64,000 nt of DNA from Streptomyces alfalfae (lineage in GTDB: Bacteria; Actinomycetota; Actinomycetes; Streptomycetales; Streptomycetaceae): NCBI RefSeq assembly GCF_004127445.1, contig NZ_QEXM01000050.1:1-64000 (forward strand). Reading direction: 5' to 3'. Below the pieces are notes generated by a model, which saw only the letters and a program-made list of their open reading frames with translations, had not been told where the DNA came from and did not search any database. The translations under genes and the position numbers were made by a program. Shown in pieces: positions 54,877-63,158 of this stretch; the stretch's first letter is position 1; each line of letters opens with the position of its first letter.

Positions 54877-56121
54877 TCAGCGGGTGCTGACCCGCAGCTC
54901 CTTCACGCCGTTCAGCCAGGCGGACCGGAGCCTGCGCGGATCGCCCGTCAGGCGCAGTCCCGGCATTGTGTCGGCGACCGCGTCGAAGATGAGGTTGATC
55001 TCCAGGACGGCCAGGGACTTGCCGAGGCAGAAGTGCGGCCCTCCGCCGCCGAAGCCGAGGTGGGGGTTGGGGTCGCGGGTGATGTCGAAGGCGCCGGGGT
55101 CCTCGAAGACCTCGGGGTCGTGGTTGGCGGAGGAGTAGAAGACGCCGACGCGGTCGCCCGCCCTGATCTTCGCGCCGCCCAGCTCCGTGTCCTGCGTCGC
55201 CGTGCGCTGGAAGGAGACCACGGGGGTCGCCCAGCGCACGATCTCCTCCGCGGCGGTCGCGGGGCGCTCGCGCTTGAACAGCTCCCACTGGTCCGGGTGG
55301 GTGAGGAAGGCGTGCATGCCGTGGGTGATGGCGTTGCGGGTGGTCTCGTTGCCGGCGACCGCGAGCAGGATCACGAAGAAGCCGAACTCGTCGGAGGAGA
55401 GGTTGCCCTCGTCCTCCGCCGCCACCAGACGGCTGACGATGTCGTCGGCGGGGCACTCCTTGCGGGCGGTGGCGAGGTTCATGGCGTAGGAGACGAGCTC
55501 CATCGCGGCCTCGGCGCCGGCCTCGGCGGTGACGGCGTACTCGGGGTCGTCGTAGGCCGCCATCTTGTTGGACCAGTCGAAGATCCTGGAGCGGTCGCCC
55601 TGGGGGACGCCGATCAGCTCGGCGATGGCCTGGAGCGGCAGCTCGACGGCGACGTTCGTGACGAAGTCGAAGGAGCCGTCGGGGCCCGCGTTCTCCAGCG
55701 CCGCCGCGACGACGGAGCGGGCGCGGGCGCGCAGCGCGTCCTCCAGCGAGCGGATGGCGCGGGGCGTGAAGCCGCGCTGCACGATCTGCCGTACGCGGGT
55801 GTGCTCGGGCGGGTCCATGTTGAGCATGATCAGCCGCTGGGCGTCGATCGCGTCGCGGCTGATCGACTCGTTGAAGCGGATGATCGCGGTGTTGAGGTAG
55901 GAGGAGAACAGCTCCGGGTGCGTGGAGACGTGCTTGACGTCCTCGTGCCGCGTGACGGCCCAGTACCCCGCGTCGTCGAAGCCGGACACGCGGAGTGGCT
56001 GGGCGATCCAGCGCACCGGGTCCGTCTGCCGCAGGGTCGCGAACTCCGGCAGCGGCACGCGGGCTTGGAGCAGGTCGGGATCGGTGAGGTCGAACCCGTC
56101 GGGCAGCGCTGGACAGGGCAT
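54877..56121 (-). CDS. Cytochrome P450, CYP125/CYP142-like
   Basis: A haem monooxygenase of 414 residues. The haem loop is FGGGGPHFCLG with ligand C365, the I helix carries AGNETTR, and EEIVRW is the ExxR-bearing K-helix region. INLIFDAVADTMPGLRLTGD with the RLRSAWLNGVKEL ending resembles the CYP125/142 steroid C26-hydroxylases. These start cholesterol side-chain degradation by oxidising the terminal methyl. It needs external ferredoxin and reductase, which are not adjacent. The ATG at 56121 follows GGAG by 6 nt. It is divergent from a FadA5-like thiolase across two KstR-like boxes. Confidence 0.88.
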   Translation of the reverse strand: MPCPALPDGFDLTDPDLLQARVPLPEFATLRQTDPVRWIAQPLRVSGFDDAGYWAVTRHEDVKHVSTHPELFSSYLNTAIIRFNESISRDAIDAQRLIMLNMDPPEHTRVRQIVQRGFTPRAIRSLEDALRARARSVVAAALENAGPDGSFDFVTNVAVELPLQAIAELIGVPQGDRSRIFDWSNKMAAYDDPEYAVTAEAGAEAAMELVSYAMNLATARKECPADDIVSRLVAAEDEGNLSSDEFGFFVILLAVAGNETTRNAITHGMHAFLTHPDQWELFKRERPATAAEEIVRWATPVVSFQRTATQDTELGGAKIRAGDRVGVFYSSANHDPEVFEDPGAFDITRDPNPHLGFGGGGPHFCLGKSLAVLEINLIFDAVADTMPGLRLTGDPRRLRSAWLNGVKELRVSTR

Positions 56122-56168
56122 CGGCGACTCCAGGTCTGACGGGTCATCAGGAGATGTGCTCGCAAGGT

Positions 56169-56182
56169 AGTAACGGGTTCTA
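56169..56182. promoter_or_regulatory. KstR-like half of the divergent control region, P450 side
   Basis: AGTAACGGGTTCTA matches the KstR pattern TNNAACNNGTTNNA except for the first base. It lies 48 bp before the P450 start codon. Confidence 0.45.
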
Positions 56183-56318
56183 CAAGTGGCAAGGGCCATG
56201 ACGGGGGTCCTTGTCGGGCGGTGGGTGTGCGCCGGGGCGGCCCGGCCCGCGGCGTGGCTTGCAAGACCCTTGCGGCGCCGGGGTCCGGCTCAGCAGACTG
56301 CTGTACAGAACTAGAACG

Positions 56319-56338
56319 CGTACTAGTTACACCCGCGA
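56319..56338. promoter_or_regulatory. KstR-like operator, thiolase side
   Basis: AACTAGAACGCGTACTAGTT is a near-perfect palindrome whose core TAGAACGCGTACTA (56322-56335) matches TNNAACNNGTTNNA with one mismatch. It lies 46 bp before the thiolase ATG, where a repressor could cover the promoter. Confidence 0.6.
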
Positions 56339-56383
56339 GCCGCCGGGACGGCTCGCGGGACGTGGACGGAGAGGACCAGCCCC

Positions 56384-57553
56384 ATGGCCGCGGAACCTGT
56401 CATCGTCGAAGCCGTACGCACCCCCATCGGCAAGCGCGCGGGCGCGCTCGCCAACCTCCACCCCGCCTATCTGCTCGGGGAGACCTACCGAGAACTCCTC
56501 GGCCGCACCGGCATCCACGCGGACTGCGTGGAGCAGATCGTCGGCGGCACGGTGACGCACGCCGGGGAGCAGTCGATGAACCCGGCGCGCACGGCCTGGC
56601 TCGCCATGGGGCTCCCGTACGAGACGGCGGCGACGACGGTGGACTGCCAGTGCGGCTCCTCGCAGCAGGCGAGCCACATGGTCGCCAACATGGTCGCCGC
56701 CGGGGTCATCGACGTGGGGATCAGCTGCGGCGTGGAGGCGATGTCGCGGGTGCCGCTGGGGTCCGGGTCCAAACACGGCCCCGGGAAGCCGTTCCCCGAC
56801 GAGTGGAACGTGGACCTGCCCAACCAGTTCGAGGCCGCCGAGCGGATCGCCCGCAAGCGGGGGCTCACCCGCGAGAACGTGGACTCCCTCGGGCTCATCT
56901 CGCAGGAGCGGGCGGCCGAGGCGTGGTCGGAGGAGCGCTTCAAGCGCGAGACGTTCGCCGTCCAGGTGCCCACCACCGAGGAGGAGCAGGCCGCCGGGCA
57001 GGGCATGTGGCGGCTCGTCGACCGGGACGAGGGGCTGCGCGACACGACGATGGAGGCGCTCGGCGGTCTGAAGCCGGTCATGCCGACCGCCGTGCACACG
57101 GCGGGCAACTCCTCGCAGATCTCCGACGGGGCGGCGGCCCTCATGTGGGCGTCCAAGCGGATGGCGCGGGCGCTCAAGCTGAAGCCGCGGGCGCGGATCG
57201 TGGCGCAGGCGCTGGTGGGCGCCGACCCGCACTTCCACCTGGACGGACCGGTCGACGCGACGCGGGCCGTGCTCGGCAAGGCGGGGATGTCCCTGAAGGA
57301 CATCGACATCGTGGAGGTCAACGAGGCGTTCGCCTCGGTGGTGCTGAGCTGGGCGCAGGTCTTCGGGCAGGACCTGGAGAAGGTGAACGTCAACGGCGGT
57401 GCGATCGCGCTCGGCCACCCCGTCGGGGCGACCGGGGCGCGGCTCATCACGACGGCCCTGCATGAGCTTGAGCGGCGGGACAAGGAGTTCGCACTGGTCA
57501 CGATGTGTGCGGGGGGTGCGGTGGCTACGGGGACGATCTTGCAGCGGCTGTAG
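56384..57553 (+). CDS. Steroid/acetyl-CoA thiolase, FadA5-like
   Basis: A thiolase of 389 residues with all three catalytic residues: C90 in CQCGSSQQ, H345 in ALGHPVGATG and C375 in TMCAGGAVATGT. The SGSKHGPGKPFPDEWNVDLP stretch and the overall length match FadA5-type steroid 3-ketoacyl-CoA thiolases, which release acetyl- or propionyl-CoA from the cholesterol side chain. Its divergent partner is a CYP125-like P450 and both carry KstR-like boxes, so a shared steroid or terpenoid catabolic role is likely. Dedicated acyl-CoA dehydrogenases are absent from the window. Confidence 0.9.
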   Translation: MAAEPVIVEAVRTPIGKRAGALANLHPAYLLGETYRELLGRTGIHADCVEQIVGGTVTHAGEQSMNPARTAWLAMGLPYETAATTVDCQCGSSQQASHMVANMVAAGVIDVGISCGVEAMSRVPLGSGSKHGPGKPFPDEWNVDLPNQFEAAERIARKRGLTRENVDSLGLISQERAAEAWSEERFKRETFAVQVPTTEEEQAAGQGMWRLVDRDEGLRDTTMEALGGLKPVMPTAVHTAGNSSQISDGAAALMWASKRMARALKLKPRARIVAQALVGADPHFHLDGPVDATRAVLGKAGMSLKDIDIVEVNEAFASVVLSWAQVFGQDLEKVNVNGGAIALGHPVGATGARLITTALHELERRDKEFALVTMCAGGAVATGTILQRL

Positions 57554-57594
57554 CGGACGGAGGGCTCTCCGGCTCCCTGGCTCCGCGCCCGCGA

Positions 57595-57870
57595 TCACCG
57601 GCTCCGCCGAGTTCGTCCTCGAGCGCCGGACGGGCTCGGGGTGGCTTCGGGCACCGTTGTCACCGGCTCCGCCGTGTTCGTCCTCAAACGCCGGACGGGT
57701 TTGAAGTGGCTCCCCCCCCGGGCCCACGCATGGGGAAGGTGGCTCCCCCCAGCGGGCACGCATGGGAAAAGTGGCTCCCCCCGAGGGGGCGCGCAGGAAA
57801 GTGGCCCCCCGAGGGGGCGCGCATGCACGGGGAAAGTGACTCCCCTTCTCCCCGGGGTGCACGCACGGGA
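57595..57870. repeat. Duplicated dispersed element plus tandem array
   Basis: A segment of about 52 bp containing GTCCTCGAGCGCCGGACGGG (57595-57646) recurs with changes at 57660-57711 (GTCCTCAAACGCCGGACGGG). It is followed by four to five imperfect units of about 30-40 bp based on GTGGCTCCCCCCGAGGGGGC and CGCATGGGGAA. No gene is seen between the thiolase and the terminator. Confidence 0.8.
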
Positions 57871-57872
57871 AA

Positions 57873-57903
57873 GAGGCGGCACCCCCCTGGGGGGTGCCGC
57901 CTC
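57873..57903. terminator. Perfect 15-bp palindromic hairpin
   Basis: GAGGCGGCACCCCCC (57873-57887) mirrors GGGGGGTGCCGCCTC (57889-57903) around one T. It lies between the convergent thiolase and transglycosylase genes and can serve both. Confidence 0.88.
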
Positions 57904-57931
57904 CTCACCGCTTCGGCACAGCGGCAGCGAA

Positions 57932-58387
57932 TCAGTACCAGCCGTTCGCCTGCCAGTGGGCCCACGCGCCGGTCGGGCTGCCGTAGCGGTCGTTCATGTA
58001 CTTGAGGCCCCATTCGATCTGCGTCTCGGGGTTGGTCTTCCAGTCCGCGCCCGCCGAGGCCATCTTGGAGCCGGGGAGGGCCTGGACCAGGCCGTACGCG
58101 CCCGAGGAGGAGTTCGTCGCGCTGGGGTTCCAGCCGCTCTCGTGCGAGACGATCTTGTCGAAGGCCGCGAACTGCGCGGGGTCCTTGATCTTCTGCTTCG
58201 CGATCGCCTTCGCGGACGCCGGCGCGGCGGCGGGAGCGGCGGCCGGGGCCGGGGTCTTCATGACGGTCGGGGTGGCTGCCTGGGCGGGGGCCGCGGCGAA
58301 GACCATGCCGGACGCGGCGGCGGCGACGAGGCCGCCGGTGATGGCCTTCTTCGGGGAAGCGATGCGGCGGATGAGCGAGGCGGGCAC
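57932..58387 (-). CDS. Secreted lytic transglycosylase (SLT-like)
   Basis: An exported muralytic enzyme of 151 residues. The signal peptide ends near AAAPAQAATP (residue about 38), and an Ala/Pro linker follows. The catalytic domain begins at FAAFDKIVSHESGWNPSATN, where the Glu of HESGW is the SLT catalytic acid, and continues with SGAYGLVQALPGSKMASAG and QIEWGLKYMNDRYG. Such proteins cleave peptidoglycan during growth or germination in Streptomyces. The GTG at 58387 follows GGAAGG by 6 nt; a longer open frame upstream lacks similarity. Confidence 0.92.
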   Translation of the reverse strand: MPASLIRRIASPKKAITGGLVAAAASGMVFAAAPAQAATPTVMKTPAPAAAPAAAPASAKAIAKQKIKDPAQFAAFDKIVSHESGWNPSATNSSSGAYGLVQALPGSKMASAGADWKTNPETQIEWGLKYMNDRYGSPTGAWAHWQANGWY

Positions 58388-58731
58388 TGAGGACCTTCCG
58401 GTGGGGGACGGGGGTCGCGGTGCGTGCCGGAGCAGAGCGGGGAGGCACGCGGGGTGGGACGGCGACCAGGAGCCCTGATGGGCCTCGGCGCCTTGCGACT
58501 CGTCCAGAGAAACAGGGTCGCGGCCCTGCCGCAATGCCCCCCTTTACTAGTGGACGCCGGAATCGGGGACGTTCCTCCGTGTGTGAGCTGGGTCTCTATC
58601 GGCAGGTCAGGGCAGGTTTGGGTGTGGCCGCGTCAAGCCGCGCGGCTACGGCCCCGCCTCGTAGAGGACCAAGGTCCTGTGGGCCGCCTCACGGATACGC
58701 CACCCCGAGGTGACGGCCCGTGCGGACGCGG
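58388..58731. other. Intergenic region upstream of the transglycosylase gene
   Basis: No gene is supported. This leader could carry regulatory RNA, because several Streptomyces wall-hydrolase genes are controlled by the ydaO-type c-di-AMP element, but I cannot trace its conserved core here. A plausible minus-strand promoter lies near the TAGTAAA at about 58545. Confidence 0.35.
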
Positions 58732-59565
58732 TTACCGCTCGGGAGCCTCGAAGGTGACCGGCGCCTCGAACGCCGCCCGCCGTGTGGCCCGCCGCAGCGC
58801 CTTGAGCACCGCGGGGCCGAGGGCCAGGCTCAGCAGGACCGTGACGACCGCCCGCGGCAGGTCCCAGCCCATCGACGTCGCCAGGCAGTACGCGAGGAAG
58901 CGGCCCAGGTTGTCCGCCAGCGGGTCGCCGGGGACGAAGGAGACGCCGGTGGCGAGGCCGCCGAGATAGGGCCAGCCCTGGAGGTTCATCATCGTGCCGT
59001 AGACGACCGACGACACCGCCCCGTACGCCGCGAGCATCCACAGCTCGCCGTGGCCCCGCAGGCGGTCGGCGCCCGGCAGCAGGCCCGCGCCCATGCAGAC
59101 CCAGCCCATCGACAGCATCTGGAACGGCATCCACGGCCCCACCCCGCCGGTGAGCAGCGCCGACGCGAACATCGAAACCGCCCCGAGCACGAACCCGAAG
59201 CCCGGCCCGAGCACTCGCCCGCTCAGCACCATCAGGAAGAACATCGGCTCGATGCCCGCCGTGCCCGCGCCCAGCGGCCGCAGCGCGGCGCCCGCGGCGG
59301 CGAGGACGCCCAGCATCGCGATGGCCTTGGCGTCCAGGCCGACGTCCGCGATGGTCGCCACGGCCACGGCGAGCAGCAGCGGCAGCAGCGCCGCGAACAG
59401 CCAGGGCGCGTCCTGCGCGTGCTCGGCGAGCCCGGACCCGCCGTCCGCGAGGAGCGGCCACCCGAAGGCGGCCACGCCGACGGCGCTGACCAGCACCAGC
59501 GCGGCGACCGAGCGGCGGCCGAGGCGGATCGGGCGGGACCGGCCCCGCGCGGGGGGAGTGCTCAC
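58732..59565 (-). CDS. ECF transporter S (substrate-binding) component
   Basis: A 277-residue integral membrane protein with about seven hydrophobic segments after a basic lead. KAIAMLGVLAAAGAALRPLG and SGRVLGPGFGFVLGAVSMFASALLTGGVGPWMPFQM match ECF S components of the CbrT/vitamin-type group. It binds the substrate and plugs into the EcfT-EcfA module encoded just upstream in the same operon (GTGA overlap at 59562-59565). Substrate: cobalamin or a related tetrapyrrole/corrinoid is my guess from context and is not proven. Confidence 0.85.
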   Translation of the reverse strand: MSTPPARGRSRPIRLGRRSVAALVLVSAVGVAAFGWPLLADGGSGLAEHAQDAPWLFAALLPLLLAVAVATIADVGLDAKAIAMLGVLAAAGAALRPLGAGTAGIEPMFFLMVLSGRVLGPGFGFVLGAVSMFASALLTGGVGPWMPFQMLSMGWVCMGAGLLPGADRLRGHGELWMLAAYGAVSSVVYGTMMNLQGWPYLGGLATGVSFVPGDPLADNLGRFLAYCLATSMGWDLPRAVVTVLLSLALGPAVLKALRRATRRAAFEAPVTFEAPER

Positions 59566-61256
59566 GGCGTTCCCTCCGCCGCGGCCAGCGCCTCGCGCAC
59601 CTGCGCCACCGTCAGCCACTCGCGCGGCGCGAGGATCTTGGTCACCTGCGGCGCGAAGGAGGGGGAGGAGACCACGACCCCGGCGGTCGGTCCGTCCGCG
59701 ACGATCTCGCCGTCCGCGAGGATCACCACGCGGTGGGCGATCTCCGCGGCGAGTTCCACGTCGTGCGTGGCGAGGACGATCGCGTGGCCCTCGGCCGCGA
59801 GCGAGCGCAGGATCGCGACGAGGCGGGCCTTGGCCGCGTAGTCGAGGCCGCGGGTCGGCTCGTCGAGCAGGAGCAGCGGCGGACGCGCGGTCAGGACGAT
59901 CGCCAGGGCCAGCGCGAGGCGCTGCCCCTCGGAGAGGTCGCGGGGGTGGGTGTCGTCCGCGATGCCGGGCAGCAGCTCGCTCACCAGGGCGCGGCAGGTC
60001 CCCGGCGCCGCGTCCGCATCCCGGTCGGCCGCCGTGCACTCGGCGGCGACGGTGTCCGCGTAGAGGAGGTCACGCGGTTCCTGGGGGACGAGGCCGACGT
60101 GCCTGATCAGCCGGCGTGGGGCGGTGCGGTGGGGCGCGGCGCCGCCGACGCGGACCGTGCCCGACGTGGGTTCGAGCAGGCCGACCAGGGTGGCGAGCAG
60201 GGTCGACTTCCCCGCGCCGTTGCGGCCCATCAGGGCGACGGTCTCGCCGGGTGTGACGGTCAGGTCGACGCGGCGCAGCGCCTCGACCCGCCCGCGCCGG
60301 ACGGCGAGGCCCGCCACGGAGGCCGCCGGCGCCCGCTCGGCGGGCGTCCCGTTGGCGGTGCGGTCCCGGCGCGCCCAGCGGCTCCCGCGCTCGGGCCGCT
60401 CGGGCCGCCGGACGGCCGTCGTCCCCTGGCGCGGCGCCACGTCCGCGAGCCGGTCCCGCAGCGCGCCCGCCCGGCGTCGCGCGTCCCGCACGGTCAGCGG
60501 CAGCGGCGACCAGCCGGCGAGGCGGCCCAGCGCGACCACCGGCGGATACACCGGCGAGCGGGCCATCAGGTCGGCCGGGTCGCCGAGCATCGGTGGCTCA
60601 CCGGACGCCGCGAGCAGCAGCACCTGGTCCGCGTACTGCACGACCCGCTCAAGGCGGTGCTCGGCCATCAGGACCGTCGTGCCGAGGTCGTGCACGAGCC
60701 GCTGGAGCACGGCGAGGACCTCTTCGGCGGCGGCCGGGTCGAGCGCGGAGGTCGGCTCGTCGAGGACGAGGACCCGCGGGTGCGGGGTGAGGACCGAGCC
60801 GATCGCGACCCGCTGCCGCTGGCCGCCGGAGAGCGTGGCGATGGGCCGGTCGCGCAGGCCGGCGAGGCCGAGTAGGTCCAGGGTCTCCTCGACCCTGCGG
60901 CGCATCACGTCGGGGGCCAGACCGAGCGACTCCATGCCGTACGCCAGCTCGTCCTCGACCGTGTCCGTCACGAAGTGCGCGAGGGGGTCCTGGCCCACGG
61001 TGCCGACGACGTCGGCGAGTTCGCGGGGCTTGTGGGTACGGGTGTCGCGGCCCGCCACGGTCACCCGGCCGCGCAGCGTGCCGCCGGTGAAGTGCGGCAC
61101 CAGGCCGCTCACCGTGCCCAGCAGTGTCGACTTGCCGACCCCGGACGGGCCGACGAGCAGCACCAGTTCCCCTTCGGGCACGGCGAGATCGACGCCCCGC
61201 ACCGTGGGTCCCGCTGCTCCCTCGTACGTCACGGAGACGTCCTCGAAGCGGATCAT
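59562..61256 (-). CDS. ECF transporter ATPase, fused EcfA1-EcfA2
   Basis: A 564-residue protein with two ABC ATPase domains. The first (1-240) has Walker A GPSGVGKST, signature LSGGQRQRVAIG and Walker B VLVLDEPTSALDP; the second (about 320-540) has GRNGAGKST, LSEGQRLALALA and LLLLDEPTRGLDY. A linker of about 80 residues, rich in Arg, joins them. Having both ATPases in one chain fixes a 1:1 A-subunit stoichiometry. It overlaps EcfT by 4 nt and EcfS by 4 nt. Confidence 0.93.
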   Translation of the reverse strand: MIRFEDVSVTYEGAAGPTVRGVDLAVPEGELVLLVGPSGVGKSTLLGTVSGLVPHFTGGTLRGRVTVAGRDTRTHKPRELADVVGTVGQDPLAHFVTDTVEDELAYGMESLGLAPDVMRRRVEETLDLLGLAGLRDRPIATLSGGQRQRVAIGSVLTPHPRVLVLDEPTSALDPAAAEEVLAVLQRLVHDLGTTVLMAEHRLERVVQYADQVLLLAASGEPPMLGDPADLMARSPVYPPVVALGRLAGWSPLPLTVRDARRRAGALRDRLADVAPRQGTTAVRRPERPERGSRWARRDRTANGTPAERAPAASVAGLAVRRGRVEALRRVDLTVTPGETVALMGRNGAGKSTLLATLVGLLEPTSGTVRVGGAAPHRTAPRRLIRHVGLVPQEPRDLLYADTVAAECTAADRDADAAPGTCRALVSELLPGIADDTHPRDLSEGQRLALALAIVLTARPPLLLLDEPTRGLDYAAKARLVAILRSLAAEGHAIVLATHDVELAAEIAHRVVILADGEIVADGPTAGVVVSSPSFAPQVTKILAPREWLTVAQVREALAAAEGTP

Positions 61257-62458
61257 GAGGTCTCCTCGGGAGAGGTCGGGGACGGGTTGCGGAGCTGGAC
61301 CGGGGGCTTCGCGCGGGGCGGCGCGGGAGCCTGCTCGCCCGTGGGGACCGGGGCCACGAGGCCCGGCAGCAGACCGATCAGGGCCGCCGCCGCGGGCCAC
61401 AGCGGCAGCGCCGGCGCGACCAGCGGCACGACTCCGGGGTTCAGGGCCGCCGCGTCGGAGGCGGCCGCCCACACCGTCAGGCCCGCCACGGCGAGGCCGG
61501 ACCCGGCGACCAGCCAGGCGCGCACGCCCCAGCGGTCGGGCCGGTAACGGGTGCGCACCGCTCGGCGTCCGCCGAGCCGCAGCCCGGCGAGGGCCGCGAG
61601 CAGACCGCAGGCCAGGACGGGCAGCCCGTAGGAGGCGCCCTCCGCGGTGAGCAGCCCGTACGTGCCGACGCACACGCCCATCAGGCCGCCCAGGGTCAGC
61701 ACGGCCGTCGCCACGCGCACCCGGCGGGGGACGGCGGCGCTGCGCCCGAACCCCCGCGCGTCCATCGCGGCGGCCAGCGCGACCGACCGCTCCAGGGCGC
61801 CTTCGAGCACCGGGAGCCCGACCTGGAGCAGCCCGCGCATCCCCCGGTCGGGGCGTCCGCGCAGGCGGCGGGCGGCCCGCAGCCGCCGCACGTCGGCGAT
61901 GAGGTTCGGCGCGAAGGTCATCGCCACGACGACGGCGACCCCCGCCTCGTACAGCGCGCCCGGCAGCGACTTGAGCAGCCGGGACGGGCTGGCCAGGGCG
62001 TTGGCGGCGCCGACGCAGATCAGCAGGCCCGCCAGTCTGATCCCGTCGTAGAGCGCGAAGAGCAGGCCCTCCGCCGTCACCCGGCCGCCGATCCGCACGC
62101 CCCTGGCCCAGTCGGGCAGCGGGACCTCCGGGAGCGTCACGACGGTGTGCGTGCCGGGGACCGGCGAACCGAGCACCACCGCGAAGACCAGGCGGATGCC
62201 GATCACGACCAGGCCCAGCTTCACGAAGGCGCCGTACGACGTCGCCCAGGGCGCGGACGTCCGGCGCGCCGCCACGACGTACCCCGCGACGCCGATCAGC
62301 AGGCCGATCAGGAGCGGGTTGGTCGTGCGGGACGCGGCGGCGCCGAGGCCGAGGGCCCACACCCACCAGGCGCCCGGGTGCAGCGCGTTGCTCCGGTGCG
62401 CCTCGGGGGCGAGGCGGCGCCCGATGCGGCCGGGCGCGCTGCTGCCGTGGTGCGTCAT
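61253..62458 (-). CDS. ECF transporter T component (CbiQ/EcfT family)
   Basis: A 401-residue membrane protein. Hydrophobic segments at both ends flank the cytoplasmic coupling helices, where ARRLRGRPDRGM and AAAMDARGFGR supply the A-R-G motifs that contact the ATPases. The C-terminal third adds extra helices not needed by minimal EcfT. It links the double ATPase to the S component encoded in the same operon. Its start is 25 bp after the SCO2322-like gene. Confidence 0.92.
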   Translation of the reverse strand: MTHHGSSAPGRIGRRLAPEAHRSNALHPGAWWVWALGLGAAASRTTNPLLIGLLIGVAGYVVAARRTSAPWATSYGAFVKLGLVVIGIRLVFAVVLGSPVPGTHTVVTLPEVPLPDWARGVRIGGRVTAEGLLFALYDGIRLAGLLICVGAANALASPSRLLKSLPGALYEAGVAVVVAMTFAPNLIADVRRLRAARRLRGRPDRGMRGLLQVGLPVLEGALERSVALAAAMDARGFGRSAAVPRRVRVATAVLTLGGLMGVCVGTYGLLTAEGASYGLPVLACGLLAALAGLRLGGRRAVRTRYRPDRWGVRAWLVAGSGLAVAGLTVWAAASDAAALNPGVVPLVAPALPLWPAAAALIGLLPGLVAPVPTGEQAPAPPRAKPPVQLRNPSPTSPEETS

Positions 62459-62483
62459 GGTGCCGTCCGTGTTCGGTGCCGCG

Positions 62484-63158
62484 TCAGCCGCGGCGACGCC
62501 GGGTCTGCCAGAGCGCGGCGCCGCCGAGCAGCGCCACGGCGGCGACCCCGGCGATCAGACCCACGGAGGGCCCGCCGTCGTCCGAACCGGCCTCGGTGTC
62601 GGCGGCGGTGTCCGCCGTGGCCTTCTTCCGCCCGCCGTCGCCGGATACCTGCTCGCCGCAGCCCGTCTTCGGGTAGCCGTCGATGGCGCAGAGCAGCGCC
62701 TTGCTGTCGTAGCGCAGCGGCTTCGCGACCGAGGCCAGGGCCTCGGCGCTGGTGGCGTCCTCGGCGACCCGCGCGCAGGCGGTCCGCCGCTCGGGCGGGT
62801 GCTCGCCGCCGGGGGCGTCCTGCGCACGGCCGTAGTCGATGACGAGGGCGACGCGCTTGCGGCCGTCCTCGGCGGGCGTGCCCGCGCAGATGTCCCGGAA
62901 GCGGGCGGGGCCGCGCGGCCGGGTGGCGTCCGCGGAGTCGGCGGAGACCGCGAAGCGGAACCCCTGGACATCGCCGTCGTCGGGCCGGGCGGTGCCGGGG
63001 CCCTGGGACGCGTACGTCCACGCGTCGCCGTCCCGGTCCCAGAACGACCAGTAGCGGTAGCCGGCGGCCGATGCGGGTGCGGCGGCGAGGACGCCCAGCA
63101 GGGCGGCGAGGAGCAGCCCTGCCGTCAGACGCCCGCGCCGGGCGCGGACCCGCGTCAC
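62484..63158 (-). CDS. SCO2322-like surface protein
   Basis: A 224-residue exported, membrane-anchored protein. A signal peptide (LTAGLLLAALLGVLAAAPASA) leads to GYRYWSFWDRDGDAWTYASQ and GDVQGFRFAVS, which I recall as the start of the SCO2322 family. The C terminus has a transmembrane helix (VGLIAGVAAVALLGGAALW) and RRRRG stop-transfer. Cysteines in DICAGT, TACARV, LLCAIDG and TGCGEQ suit disulphides. It lies between the prenyltransferase-fold gene (GTGA overlap) and EcfT, so it probably presents the substrate to the ECF transporter. Confidence 0.82.
   Translation of the reverse strand: MTRVRARRGRLTAGLLLAALLGVLAAAPASAAGYRYWSFWDRDGDAWTYASQGPGTARPDDGDVQGFRFAVSADSADATRPRGPARFRDICAGTPAEDGRKRVALVIDYGRAQDAPGGEHPPERRTACARVAEDATSAEALASVAKPLRYDSKALLCAIDGYPKTGCGEQVSGDGGRKKATADTAADTEAGSDDGGPSVGLIAGVAAVALLGGAALWQTRRRRG

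Noticed and set aside
58388..58731. ydaO (c-di-AMP) riboswitch before the transglycosylase gene
   Set aside because: Biologically plausible, but the conserved core segments could not be traced.
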